A stretch of DNA of 34,552 nt from Acidobacteriota bacterium (lineage in GTDB: Bacteria; Acidobacteriota; Terriglobia; 2-12-FULL-54-10), in assembly GCA_016191085.1 (NCBI GenBank), contig JACPPJ010000013.1, forward strand, positions 73,415 to 107,966. Reading direction: 5' to 3'. Every line of letters starts with the position of its first letter. The stretch's first letter is position 1. Below the pieces are notes generated by a model, which was given only the letters and a program-made list of their open reading frames with translations, ran no database searches and had not been told where the DNA came from. Of this stretch, positions 26,648-34,181 are shown one piece after another. The position numbers and the translations under genes were made by a program.

Positions 26648-27688
26648 CTAGCCGGAGCCAAAGAATACGGCAGCGGTATCGTAGAGTTCCGGCGTGACGC
26701 GACGCGGCTCTTTGGTGGCTTCCGAGAGTGGAATCGCCACAATCTCGTTTCCTTTCAGCGCCACCATTTTCCCAAAGTTATGCTCGAGAATCAGGTTCAT
26801 GGCCGCCACGCCAAACCGTGTGGCAAGGATGCGATCAAACGCTGTGGGCGAGCCGCCGCGCTGCACGTGACCAAGCGTCACGACGCGCGTCTCAAACCCG
26901 GTCCGTTTTTCAATTTCGTGCGCCAAAGCGTCGCCGACGCCTCCCAACCGGACATGTCCGAATTCGTCCGTCGGCTGCCCCGCGTCGGCAGGCTTTTCGG
27001 CCTCCGGCAGCTTCACGCCTTCGGCCACCACCACAATACTGAAGTACTTGCCGCGGCCATGCCGCTTGCGCAGCACGCGGCAGACTTCGTGTAGATCCAC
27101 CGGCCGCTCCGGAATCAAGATCATGTCGGCGCCGCCAGCCATGCCGGAGGCGACGGCAATCCAGCCGGTATCACGCCCCATCACCTCGACTACCATCACG
27201 CGGTTGTGGGCCTCCGCAGTGGAGTGCAGACGGTCTATGGCTTCCGTCGCAATAGACACCGCCGTGTCGAACCCGAAGCAATAGTCGGTACCCTGCAGAT
27301 CGTTATCGATGGTCTTGGGCACGCCCACAACGGGGACACCGTCCTGAAACAGACTGTCGGAGACGCGCTGCGTATCGTCACCGCCGATCGCCACCAGGAA
27401 ATCAATGCCGTTGATCTGAAGGTTCTCCTTAATGATGGACAACCCGTTCGGTCGCTTGAGCGGGTTGGTGCGAGAAGTCCGCAAGATGGTTCCGCCGCGG
27501 TAGATGATGCCTGAAACCTTGTCCAGGTTGAGCCGCTCCATGTTGTTTTCCAGAGCGCCGCGCCAGCCTTCCAAAATCCCGATCATGTCATAGCCGAGTG
27601 GAATGGCTCTGCGCACCACGGCGCGAATGACAGCGTTGAGACCGGGGCAGTCGCCGCCGCCAGTCAGAATTCCAACTGTTTTCGGCAT
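26648..27688 (-). CDS. pfkA: 6-phosphofructokinase, probably pyrophosphate-dependent
   Basis: 346 residues of the PfkA family. GILTGGGDCPGLNAVIR opens the protein; the catalytic PKTIDND is at 124-130, with MGRDTGWIA and HVQRGGSPTAFDR further on. The two residues that decide the phosphoryl donor are Asp105 in GGDDT (Gly104 of E. coli) and Lys125 in PKTIDND (Gly124 of E. coli). Asp plus Lys is the pattern of PPi-dependent enzymes, whereas ATP enzymes have Gly at the first position. It converts fructose 6-phosphate to the 1,6-bisphosphate, reversibly if PPi is used. The ATG has GAAGGAGC upstream. It may be co-transcribed with the ferredoxin and flavoprotein genes 206 nt downstream. Confidence 0.93.
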   Translation of the reverse strand: MPKTVGILTGGGDCPGLNAVIRAVVRRAIPLGYDMIGILEGWRGALENNMERLNLDKVSGIIYRGGTILRTSRTNPLKRPNGLSIIKENLQINGIDFLVAIGGDDTQRVSDSLFQDGVPVVGVPKTIDNDLQGTDYCFGFDTAVSIATEAIDRLHSTAEAHNRVMVVEVMGRDTGWIAVASGMAGGADMILIPERPVDLHEVCRVLRKRHGRGKYFSIVVVAEGVKLPEAEKPADAGQPTDEFGHVRLGGVGDALAHEIEKRTGFETRVVTLGHVQRGGSPTAFDRILATRFGVAAMNLILEHNFGKMVALKGNEIVAIPLSEATKEPRRVTPELYDTAAVFFGSG

Positions 27689-27825
27689 GTTGTGAGCTCC
27701 TTCGCCAAGACGAGCTTGAGGCAGCGCGGGAAGTTATACAGCGGGCGCCGGAACTTGCTAAACGCGGAGCCCAGACCAGGGTAATGCTCAAAGTGTAATC
27801 CTAAGGCAATTCCGCGCCGCCGACA

Positions 27826-28134
27826 ATGCCGCCTCAGCGTCATGCCGTTCGCGAACCGGAGCGCGCCGGCCGGTTTTACTCCGGATTATTCCAGTGGACG
27901 GAACATGAGATTGGCGGCATTCCACCCGCAAAGGAGCGCAATCCTCAGATACCGCCGCATTGGCTGGTCTACTTCCATGTGACCAACTGCGATGAATCCG
28001 TCGCGAAAGCCAAGCAGCTCGGCGCGACGGCCATGGGACCGGCGATCAGCATGGAGGACGTCGGCCGGTGGGCAGTCCTTGCCGACCCGCAAGGCGCAAC
28101 GTTTGCCATCTTCGAGCCCGCACCGCACGGCTAG
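27826..28134 (+). pseudogene. Truncated VOC (glyoxalase-like) protein remnant
   Basis: The C-terminal half is clearly a VOC domain: PPHWLVYFHVTNCDESVAKAKQLGA, then GRWAVLADPQGATFAIF. The N-terminal part starts abruptly at RAGRFYSGLFQWTEHEIGGIPP. The beta-strand segment normally found between FGWT and GG(I/M) is missing, as is the whole first domain of the usual two-domain protein. No ribosome site precedes the ATG. It is best read as a gene remnant with an internal deletion; a short functional protein is possible but unlikely. Confidence 0.65.
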
Positions 28135-28161
28135 GGAAAAGAAGATTGCCAATCTCGTAAG

Positions 28162-28182
28162 GGCACGGCTTGAAGCCATGCC
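28162..28182. repeat. Single palindrome of the GGCACG/CATGCC family
   Basis: GGCACGGCTTGAAGCCATGC plus a final C is an imperfect palindrome of the same family as the outer hairpins of the three-part elements. It has the same AAGGGCA and TGCCCTT flanks. It occurs alone here, between the VOC remnant and the lyase gene. Nothing else of note is seen in 28135-28356. Confidence 0.65.
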
Positions 28183-28356
28183 CTTCCGGATTTCACGGAT
28201 CAGAAGCGCCGAAATTCAAACTGACCCAGCACCTATTCTCGATACAGGTTGCGTCCCGAGGCGGAGTAGATTAATCTGCCCTATTGATTTCCAAATCCTT
28301 GAAGCTGAGACCAACTTCGATATGGTTCCTTATTTGATAACAAGAAAGCGGCACAA

Positions 28357-29274
28357 ATGGAACTCAAAAGAACACTGATACGCTCGTGGATGTTTGTACC
28401 CGGCGACCGACAGCGCATGATAGATAAATCGCTGGCTCTCTCTGTAGACGCGATCATGATGGACATCGAGGATGGTGTCGCGCCCGCTGAGAAAGATAAC
28501 GCGCGCCGCCAGATCGCCGCGTCTCTCGACCAAGTTGCGACTCGCATTCATGCGGAAAGAACTGGAGTCCGCACTCCGGCGCGTTACGTCAGAATCAACG
28601 CGGTAGGACATGAACGCATGCATACCGACCTGTCGGCCGTTGTCCGGCCCGGCCTTGAGGGATTGGTATTACCAAAGGTCGAAACGCCGGATCAGGTCCG
28701 CATCGTGGAGCAGATTCTGGATCGCTCTGAGCCGGAGGTGGGCATTACGGCAGGCACGGTGCGCTTACTGGTCGCAATCGAAAGCCCCCGTGGTCTTTTC
28801 AACGCGTTGGCCATCGCAATGTCGTCGCCGCGTGTTGTTGGCCTGATCTTTGGAGCGGAAGATTTCAGCCGCGAGTTGAGCCTGCCGCTGAGGCGCGAAG
28901 GAGAGGCGCGCGACCTGCTATATGCGCGGTCGGCTCTGGTCACGGCCGCCGCCGCTGCTCATGTGCAGGCCGTGGACGGCGTCTGGACCGATTTGAAGGA
29001 CCCCGACGGGTTGCGGCGTTTTGCGCGACAATCGCGCCGCATCGGCTTCTCGGGAATGTCCCTAATTCATCCTTCGCAGATAGACGAGGTGAACGCTGCG
29101 TTCACTCCTACTGACGAGGAGTTGGAGCATTGCAGGCGCGTGCTTCACGCCTTTGAAGAAGCGCGCGCGCGGGGCGAGGGCGCGGTGGCGTTCGGAGGCC
29201 AATTGCTGGACTATCCCATCGTAGAACGCGCCCGTCAGACGCTTGCACTGGCCGAGGCCGTGGTGACGAAGTGA
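28357..29274 (+). CDS. HpcH/HpaI-type CoA-ester lyase (CitE-like)
   Basis: 305 residues of the citrate lyase beta / malyl-CoA lyase family. RSWMFVPGDRQRMIDKSL starts the barrel, then DAIMMDIEDGVAPAEKDNAR. YVRIN holds the substrate Arg79. The Mg ligands are E142 (AIESPRGLF) and D169 (FGAEDFSREL). The C-terminal HPSQIDEVNAAFTPT is the usual lid segment. It cleaves or forms beta-hydroxyacyl-CoA thioesters such as malyl-CoA or citramalyl-CoA, or hydrolyses them; the substrate cannot be told. No citrate lyase alpha or gamma gene is near, so a true citrate lyase subunit is unlikely. Confidence 0.9.
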   Translation: MELKRTLIRSWMFVPGDRQRMIDKSLALSVDAIMMDIEDGVAPAEKDNARRQIAASLDQVATRIHAERTGVRTPARYVRINAVGHERMHTDLSAVVRPGLEGLVLPKVETPDQVRIVEQILDRSEPEVGITAGTVRLLVAIESPRGLFNALAIAMSSPRVVGLIFGAEDFSRELSLPLRREGEARDLLYARSALVTAAAAAHVQAVDGVWTDLKDPDGLRRFARQSRRIGFSGMSLIHPSQIDEVNAAFTPTDEELEHCRRVLHAFEEARARGEGAVAFGGQLLDYPIVERARQTLALAEAVVTK

Positions 29275-29417
29275 GCATTTACCCGTGATTCGGTTTCAAT
29301 CTACAATAGTGGCTCAAAACGCCGGGAGCGATACAGTCAGTCCCGCGCCTCGGTGATTCAAAAGCAACATTTGATTGACACTGCTTCTCTCTTTGTGTTA
29401 CGAATGCCCCAGTTATC

Positions 29418-30560
29418 ATGCAAATAGACGACCTGTTACGGATCGCTGTTGAGAAGAAAGCCTCGGATCTTCACCTGAAGGTAGGCAACTTTCCTTATCT
29501 GCGCGTGGACGGTGAGTTGCTGCCGCTTTCCGAGCTGAAGCGCATTACCGCGGAAGATATGCTGAACATGGCCTTCAGCATGATGTCGAACCGACAGAAG
29601 CAAAAGTTCAAAGAAAGCGCCGAGTTGGACATGGCGTATGGGGTGGCTGGTCTGGGGCGATTCCGCGTCAACGTCTTTCAGCAGCGTGGCAATGTCGGAA
29701 TGGTTTTGCGCGTCGTGCCCACGAAGATTCGGACGCTGGAGGAACTGAACCTGCCCGCAGTGATCGGCAGGGTCTGCGAGGAAAGGCGCGGATTGGTGCT
29801 GGTGACCGGCACTACCGGAAGCGGAAAATCCACTACGCTCGCGGCCATGATCGACCGCATTAACTCAACGCGCACGGACCACATCATCACAATCGAAGAC
29901 CCCATCGAGTTCCTGCATCGCGACAAGAAGGGCTTCGTCAACCAGCGCGAGGTCGAGGTGGACACCCATAACTTCTCCGTCGCGCTCCGCGCCGCCCTGC
30001 GCCAGGACCCTGACGTGATTCTGGTCGGCGAAATGCGCGACCTGGAAACCATTGGCACGGCGCTGCTGGCTGCCGAAACAGGTCACATGGTGTTCTCGAC
30101 CTTGCATACCCTGGATGCCGTGGAGACCATCCAGCGCATCATTGCCGTGTTTCCGCCGCCGGAGCAGAAGCAGATTCGATTGCAGCTCGCCAGCACGTTG
30201 AAAGGGGTCATCTCGCAACGCCTGGTGCGCAAGAGCGATGATTTGGGGCGCGTTCCGGCCGTCGAGGTACTCATCGCGACGGCGTTTGTGCGCGATTGCA
30301 TTATCAACCCGGAGAAAACCCGCATGATCCGCGAGGCCATCGCTACCGGCACATCGCAATACGGCATGCAGACCTTCGATCAGTCTCTCTATGATCTGCA
30401 CACCTCCGGACTGATCACTTATGAAGAAGCCTTGCGGAACGCCAGCAATCCGGACGACTTCAAACTTCGTGTGCAGGGTATCCGCTCCACGGCCGATGCT
30501 GCACGCGAACAGATGCAAGCCGCCATGGAGGGCTTCGAGCGTACGGTCAGGGGACGTTGA
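29418..30560 (+). CDS. pilT: Twitching motility retraction ATPase PilT
   Basis: 380 residues. The N-terminal PAS-like domain starts with MQIDDLLRIAVEKKASDLHL. Walker A is GTTGSGKST (131-139), the Asp box is TIEDPIEFLH, Walker B is ILVGEMRDLETI (201-212), and the His box is GHMVFSTLHT (222-231). The retraction-associated C-terminal motif appears as TRMIREAIATG, close to AIRNLIREGK of PilT. It is a cytoplasmic hexamer that disassembles type IV pili. No other pil gene is adjacent. It has no strong ribosome site. An isolated TTGACA at 29375 upstream lacks a good -10, so no promoter is called. Confidence 0.95.
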   Translation: MQIDDLLRIAVEKKASDLHLKVGNFPYLRVDGELLPLSELKRITAEDMLNMAFSMMSNRQKQKFKESAELDMAYGVAGLGRFRVNVFQQRGNVGMVLRVVPTKIRTLEELNLPAVIGRVCEERRGLVLVTGTTGSGKSTTLAAMIDRINSTRTDHIITIEDPIEFLHRDKKGFVNQREVEVDTHNFSVALRAALRQDPDVILVGEMRDLETIGTALLAAETGHMVFSTLHTLDAVETIQRIIAVFPPPEQKQIRLQLASTLKGVISQRLVRKSDDLGRVPAVEVLIATAFVRDCIINPEKTRMIREAIATGTSQYGMQTFDQSLYDLHTSGLITYEEALRNASNPDDFKLRVQGIRSTADAAREQMQAAMEGFERTVRGR

Positions 30561-30586
30561 CGGAGCTGTAGCTGTTCTTGCTCCGT
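30560..30586 (+). terminator. Stem-loop overlapping the pilT stop codon
   Basis: ACGGAGC (30560-30566) pairs perfectly with GCTCCGT (30580-30586) around a 13-nt loop, beginning at the last base of the pilT stop. No T tract follows, so termination would need Rho or the hairpin acts in mRNA stability. Confidence 0.4.
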
Positions 30587-30708
30587 TCTGCCAATTGACT
30601 TTCCATGCCGATTTCCAATAGAGTTTACAGTCGGGCTGTGCGGTGTGCCAGGTGTGCGTTTGCCCAATGGCATTAACGAAGCTGAAAATAGCGTAAACAC
30701 GGAGGCTT

Positions 30709-31791
30709 GTGCGTTTGTTCACGCGGTTCGGTGTTGCGGGAGTTAGGCAAACACTGAACCGGCTCTACAAGCGCCAGATGGATCAGTGGGAAAACGGTTT
30801 GGTCTGGAAGACCACTAATCGCGTGGTCCGTCCGTTCGATTGGGGGCTTGAGTGGACCGGCGGCTGGCCGTGCGCGGCGCAGGTCCCCCGCAATGGCCAT
30901 CAGCCGGGAGGCTATCTCACGCTGCTGAACCAGGCGGTTCTAGCGAACAGCGATGAGTTTTTCGCGTACCGCAGCCCGCGCGACTTCAAGCTGAAGCGCG
31001 ATCGTCTCCGTTTCACTTCCCCTGTTCACACACCTTATCCCGAAAACAACGTGGCCCATGCGCAATGGTTTCCGGCACAGGGCCGGAACCGCCGCGCAGT
31101 GATCGTGCTGCCGCACTGGAATGCACAGGTGCATCAGCACGTGACGCTCTGCAAGGCGCTTCAATTCCTGGGGCTGTCGGCGTTACGGTTAAGCCTTCCG
31201 TATCACGATTACCGCATGCCGCCCGAACTCGATCGGGCCGACTATGCTGTTTCCTCCAACATAGCACGCACGGTTGATGCCGCGCGCCAAGGCGTGATTG
31301 ACACGCGCTCCTGCCTTGATTGGCTACAGGCGCAGGGGTACGAACGCTTTGGGATCGTCGGCACCAGCCTGGGATCGTGCTACGCCTTTCTGTCCAGCGC
31401 TCATGATGACCGGTTGCACGTGAACGTCTACAACCTGTTCTCGCTCTATTTCGCTGACGCAGTCTGGACGGGACGCACCACGCATCACATCCGGCAGGGA
31501 TTGGACGGCCAGATCGAGCTCGAGCGGCTGCGCGATGTCTGGAGGGCCATCACTCCACTGAGTTACGTGGACCATTACGCCCGCTTTCCCAAGAAGTCTT
31601 TGTTCATCCACGCCAGTTACGACACCACTTTCCTCCCAACATACGCGGAGGCGATGCTGGATGAGGTACGGCTGCGCGATCTCGAACACACGTCCGTGGT
31701 TCTCCCCTGTGGCCATCACACCGCCGGCAAGACGCCGTACAGATACATGGACGCTTACCACATTATTTCCTTTCTGAAAAACGAGCTTTGA
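30709..31791 (+). CDS. Alpha/beta hydrolase (ABHD18-like)
   Basis: 360 residues. After an N-terminal region of about 130 residues rich in aromatic residues comes VIVLPHWNAQ (strand and oxyanion region), then LRLSLPYHDYRMP, the nucleophile elbow GIVGTSLGSC with Ser220, SLFIHASYDTTFLP (likely acid), and LPCGHHTAGK (likely His). The overall form recalls the ABHD18/DUF2048 group. The substrate is unknown. No signal peptide is visible. The GTG start has GGAGG only three bases upstream; the TTG at 30715 spaces better and is a possible alternative. Confidence 0.82.
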   Translation: MRLFTRFGVAGVRQTLNRLYKRQMDQWENGLVWKTTNRVVRPFDWGLEWTGGWPCAAQVPRNGHQPGGYLTLLNQAVLANSDEFFAYRSPRDFKLKRDRLRFTSPVHTPYPENNVAHAQWFPAQGRNRRAVIVLPHWNAQVHQHVTLCKALQFLGLSALRLSLPYHDYRMPPELDRADYAVSSNIARTVDAARQGVIDTRSCLDWLQAQGYERFGIVGTSLGSCYAFLSSAHDDRLHVNVYNLFSLYFADAVWTGRTTHHIRQGLDGQIELERLRDVWRAITPLSYVDHYARFPKKSLFIHASYDTTFLPTYAEAMLDEVRLRDLEHTSVVLPCGHHTAGKTPYRYMDAYHIISFLKNEL

Positions 31792-31947
31792 TGCTCAATC
31801 CGGCGATTCTTTGAAGATCATTGTCCTGCCCGAAAGCACTGTGTCGCCGGCTCACAGACGCTAAGCGCCGCATGTGGGAAGTTTGCATTGCCAGCCAAGC
31901 TGCCTAGCACGAGCAAAAAACTATGACCGCGCGACGAGGACGGCCAA

Positions 31948-32465
<518 letters not shown>

Positions 32466-32471
32466 CAGCCT

Positions 32472-32666
32472 TTACGTCATCCGCTTGAGAATCTCCGCGA
32501 TGAGTTCCGGGAGACTCACCTGCTTTTTCGAGGCAACTGCCTCGAGGGTTTCCGCCCCGCGGCATCATATATCCGGAATGCGCGCCAGCAGAAACCGCCG
32601 AACCTCCGGCTTGAGGTCCAGCGCATCTTTGACCAGCATTGTTGCGAGTTGTTGCTCTGTGATCAT
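32472..32666 (-). CDS. Small DUF1858-like redox ORF with one in-frame UGA (selenoprotein candidate or pseudogene)
   Basis: From ATG 32666, 33 codons (MITEQQLATMLVKDALDLKP, then EVRRFLLARIPDI) reach a UGA at 32567-32565. The same frame continues for 30 clearly protein-like codons (CRGAETLEAVASKKQVSLPE, then LIAEILKRMT) to TAA. The two halves together resemble the DUF1858 / redox-disulfide fold, where a Cys motif precedes ETLEEA and a C-terminal ELL helix. UGA followed by Cys would place a Sec-Cys pair at the redox site. A 7-bp hairpin follows the UGA at a distance compatible with bacterial SECIS elements. A DsrE-family gene lies upstream on the same strand, a common partner of such proteins. 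A nonsense mutation is an equally simple explanation, since pseudogenes lie next to it. Confidence 0.5.
32528..32545 (-). promoter_or_regulatory. Hairpin downstream of the in-frame UGA (SECIS-like)
   Basis: In mRNA sense UCGAGGC-AGUU-GCCUCGA forms a perfect 7-bp stem with a 4-nt loop. The stem begins 19 nt after the UGA and the loop has G in its second position. These points fit the general bacterial SECIS model; sequence alone cannot show function. Confidence 0.35.
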
Positions 32667-32675
32667 GATGAATCC

Positions 32676-32743
32676 ACCACAAAGATCACAGAGCCACGGA
32701 GTCAATGAATTATTTCCTCTGTGGTCTCTGTGTGCTCTGCGGT
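32676..32743. repeat. CACAGAG-type imperfect inverted repeat
   Basis: ACCACAAAGATCACAGAGCC on the left is an imperfect inverse of the right arm ending CTCTGTGTGCTCTGCGGT, with an AT-rich centre (TCAATGAATTATTT). I associate this CACAGAG/CTCTGTG sequence with dispersed repeats in many environmental bacterial genomes. It lies between the DsrE-like gene and the UGA-containing ORF. Confidence 0.6.
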
Positions 32744-32758
32744 AAGGTCAATCCCAGT

Positions 32759-33094
32759 TTATAACGTAATCACCTGATCCACCTTCGCGGGGGCAAGCGC
32801 AGCGTACAGATCGGGGAAGCAGCCGATCTTGGCGCCGTCCACTAGGCTCTTGTCAATCTCGCGCTCGTAGGCGCATTGGTCGCAGGCCATCAGCAGTTGC
32901 AGCTTGCCCTGGTCCATCAGTTTCTTCAGGCGCTCGCCGACGGCATTTCCTTTTACCAGCATGAAGGCGTTATCCGCGAAGAAGAACATACCGGCGACAT
33001 TCACGCCGTGGCGGCCCTCCTCAAGCTGCGGAACGATCATGGTGCTCAAGATCTTATGAGACATTGTAGTTGTAAATACGTAAGCAACTGTCAT
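32759..33094 (-). CDS. DsrE-family protein (SaoD-like)
   Basis: A 111-residue DsrE/TusD-fold protein. It runs from MTVAYVFTTTMSHKIL through IVPQLEEGRHGVNVAGMFFF and GNAVGERLKKLMDQGKLQLL to MACDQCAYERE (Cys pair) and IGCFPDLYAALAPAKVDQVITL. The cysteines are candidates for persulfide or thiol carriage. The pattern resembles the protein I know as SaoD, reported with selenoprotein-related gene sets; that link is from memory and unverified. The ATG has AGGAG eight to ten bases upstream. It is followed 92 nt later, on the same strand, by the small UGA-containing redox ORF. Confidence 0.82.
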   Translation of the reverse strand: MTVAYVFTTTMSHKILSTMIVPQLEEGRHGVNVAGMFFFADNAFMLVKGNAVGERLKKLMDQGKLQLLMACDQCAYEREIDKSLVDGAKIGCFPDLYAALAPAKVDQVITL

Positions 33095-33153
33095 GTGGTT
33101 GTGGCTCCTTATGATGAAAGAATTTAACGCGATTACACGCGAAGATATGGTCG

Positions 33154-33172
33154 AGCTGAATGTGTTTCAGCT
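33154..33172. terminator. Small hairpin in the 33095-33223 gap
   Basis: AGCTGA-ATGTGTT-TCAGCT forms a 6-bp stem followed on the plus strand by TTT. It lies between two minus-strand genes, where its orientation would suit termination of the upstream secreted-protein gene only weakly. Confidence 0.25.
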
Positions 33173-33223
33173 TTTCGAAATATCGTCGCTTAGACGATGG
33201 CTAATGCACAACCGAAGAGGAGA

Positions 33224-33628
33224 TCAGATTCTCGGAGGAGGAGTGGAAAGGAACAGGTTTGGATTGGAATACAGATCGAGCATCTCGGCGGGACCCCTGC
33301 CGGCAGGCTGAATCGCACTCAACTGAAATTGCGGCTGAGTGACCGCCACGCCGAAAACGAGGATGGTAATGGAAGTTTTTCCCTCGGGACCCAGCAAGCA
33401 GACGGAACCATTTTCCTCAGCCGACTTGAACGCGCAAAACCGAGCGCACTCTCCTGCGGAAACGATAGCATCATCGCTCACCGCAAAGGTACTGAACAGG
33501 TTCTCCTCAGAAGCGGGTAAATCGACCGATGAACCTTGCACTTTGGGCGGCTCTTCTTCGCAAGCCAGCCAGAGGCCGTTCAGCGGCAGCGGAATTAGCA
33601 ATATCCAAACCGCTAGTTTCCGTAACAT
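33224..33628 (-). CDS. Secreted protein of unknown function
   Basis: 134 residues. The N-terminus (MLRKLAVWILLIPLPLNGLW, then LAC) is a signal peptide. The Cys at residue 23 may be lipidated, although WLAC is not an ideal lipobox. The mature part contains paired cysteines (GECARFC, VCLLGPEGKT) and ends PPPRI; no family is recognised. A near-consensus promoter on the same strand is placed so that the transcript would begin at or a few bases before the ATG, and no ribosome site is visible. That supports the gene being real and leaderless. Confidence 0.6.
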   Translation of the reverse strand: MLRKLAVWILLIPLPLNGLWLACEEEPPKVQGSSVDLPASEENLFSTFAVSDDAIVSAGECARFCAFKSAEENGSVCLLGPEGKTSITILVFGVAVTQPQFQLSAIQPAGRGPAEMLDLYSNPNLFLSTPPPRI

Positions 33629-33638
33629 GCGAAGCGGC

Positions 33639-33667
33639 AGTTTAATGGGCGGTCATTGGCTTGTCAA
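33639..33667 (-). promoter_or_regulatory. Promoter of the secreted unknown gene
   Basis: On the minus strand TTGACA (33667-33662), a 17-nt spacer and TAAACT (33644-33639). The expected start site falls near 33632, about four bases before the ATG at 33628, so the mRNA would be nearly leaderless. Confidence 0.6.
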
Positions 33668-33808
33668 GGCGTTTCACAGCACAGGTGATGTCAAGCTGCT
33701 TGTGTAAAAAGCCGGAGGGTGCGATTTTTCCATTGTGGGTTGTAGCGATTGAAGATGGCATAGATGATTCGATCTACACTTTGACAGGACCTTATACATT
33801 TTTCATGC

Positions 33809-33837
33809 TTGACAAACAGCAAGCCATGCTGTATTCT
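33809..33837 (+). promoter_or_regulatory. Promoter of the zinc-ribbon gene
   Basis: TTGACA (33809-33814), a 17-nt spacer and TATTCT (33832-33837). The expected start site, about 7 nt downstream, coincides with the ATG at 33844, and no ribosome site is present. A second TTGACA lies at 33781 without a good -10. Confidence 0.55.
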
Positions 33838-33843
33838 TCCCCC

Positions 33844-34011
33844 ATGAAATGCCCACATTGCGGAAAGAAGATTTCTGATAGCATGGTTGCCGCCGAAGCT
33901 GGCAGGCTTGGCGGTAAAAAGACTGCCAAGCGTGGCCCGGAATACTTCCGGGAGATTGCCGCCAAGAGAAAATCTTTCAAGGGCGGAAGGCCAAAGAAGG
34001 AGACAACCTAA
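33844..34011 (+). CDS. Small zinc-ribbon / KGG-type protein
   Basis: 55 residues: MKCPHCGKKISDSMVAAEAG, then RLGGKKTAKRGPEYFREIAA and a basic tail ending GGRPKK. The single CPHC pair at residues 3-6 suggests half a zinc site (a dimer, or a rubredoxin-knuckle type). The RLGGKK, RGPEYFREI and GGRPKK elements recall small basic proteins of plasmid or phage-related genes. It may bind DNA or RNA; the function is unknown. Its stop overlaps the next ORF by one base, and its last codons contain that ORF's ribosome site. Confidence 0.65.
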   Translation: MKCPHCGKKISDSMVAAEAGRLGGKKTAKRGPEYFREIAAKRKSFKGGRPKKETT

Positions 34012-34181
34012 TGCCCGATCCACCAAGACAACCAGAACCAGAACGGCCACCGGCATCGCCACCAACGCGGCCGCCGGGGGATACGCCCTTTCGCGAGGAT
34101 CGTGGTGGGAGTCCATCGCCCCGGACGGGGCCATCCGCGCCACCCCCAGCCAGAAGTCGGGACAGGGAAAAGGGCGCATAA
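34011..34181 (+). CDS. Proline/arginine-rich small ORF coupled to the zinc-ribbon gene
   Basis: 56 codons from an ATG that overlaps the previous stop (TAATG), with AAGGAG eight bases upstream. The product starts MPDPPRQPEPERPPASPPTR and stays Pro-, Arg- and Gly-rich to the end; it is probably disordered. No family is recognised. The good ribosome site and coupling are the main reasons to accept it; low-complexity composition is the main reason for doubt. Confidence 0.5.
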   Translation: MPDPPRQPEPERPPASPPTRPPGDTPFREDRGGSPSPRTGPSAPPPARSRDREKGA

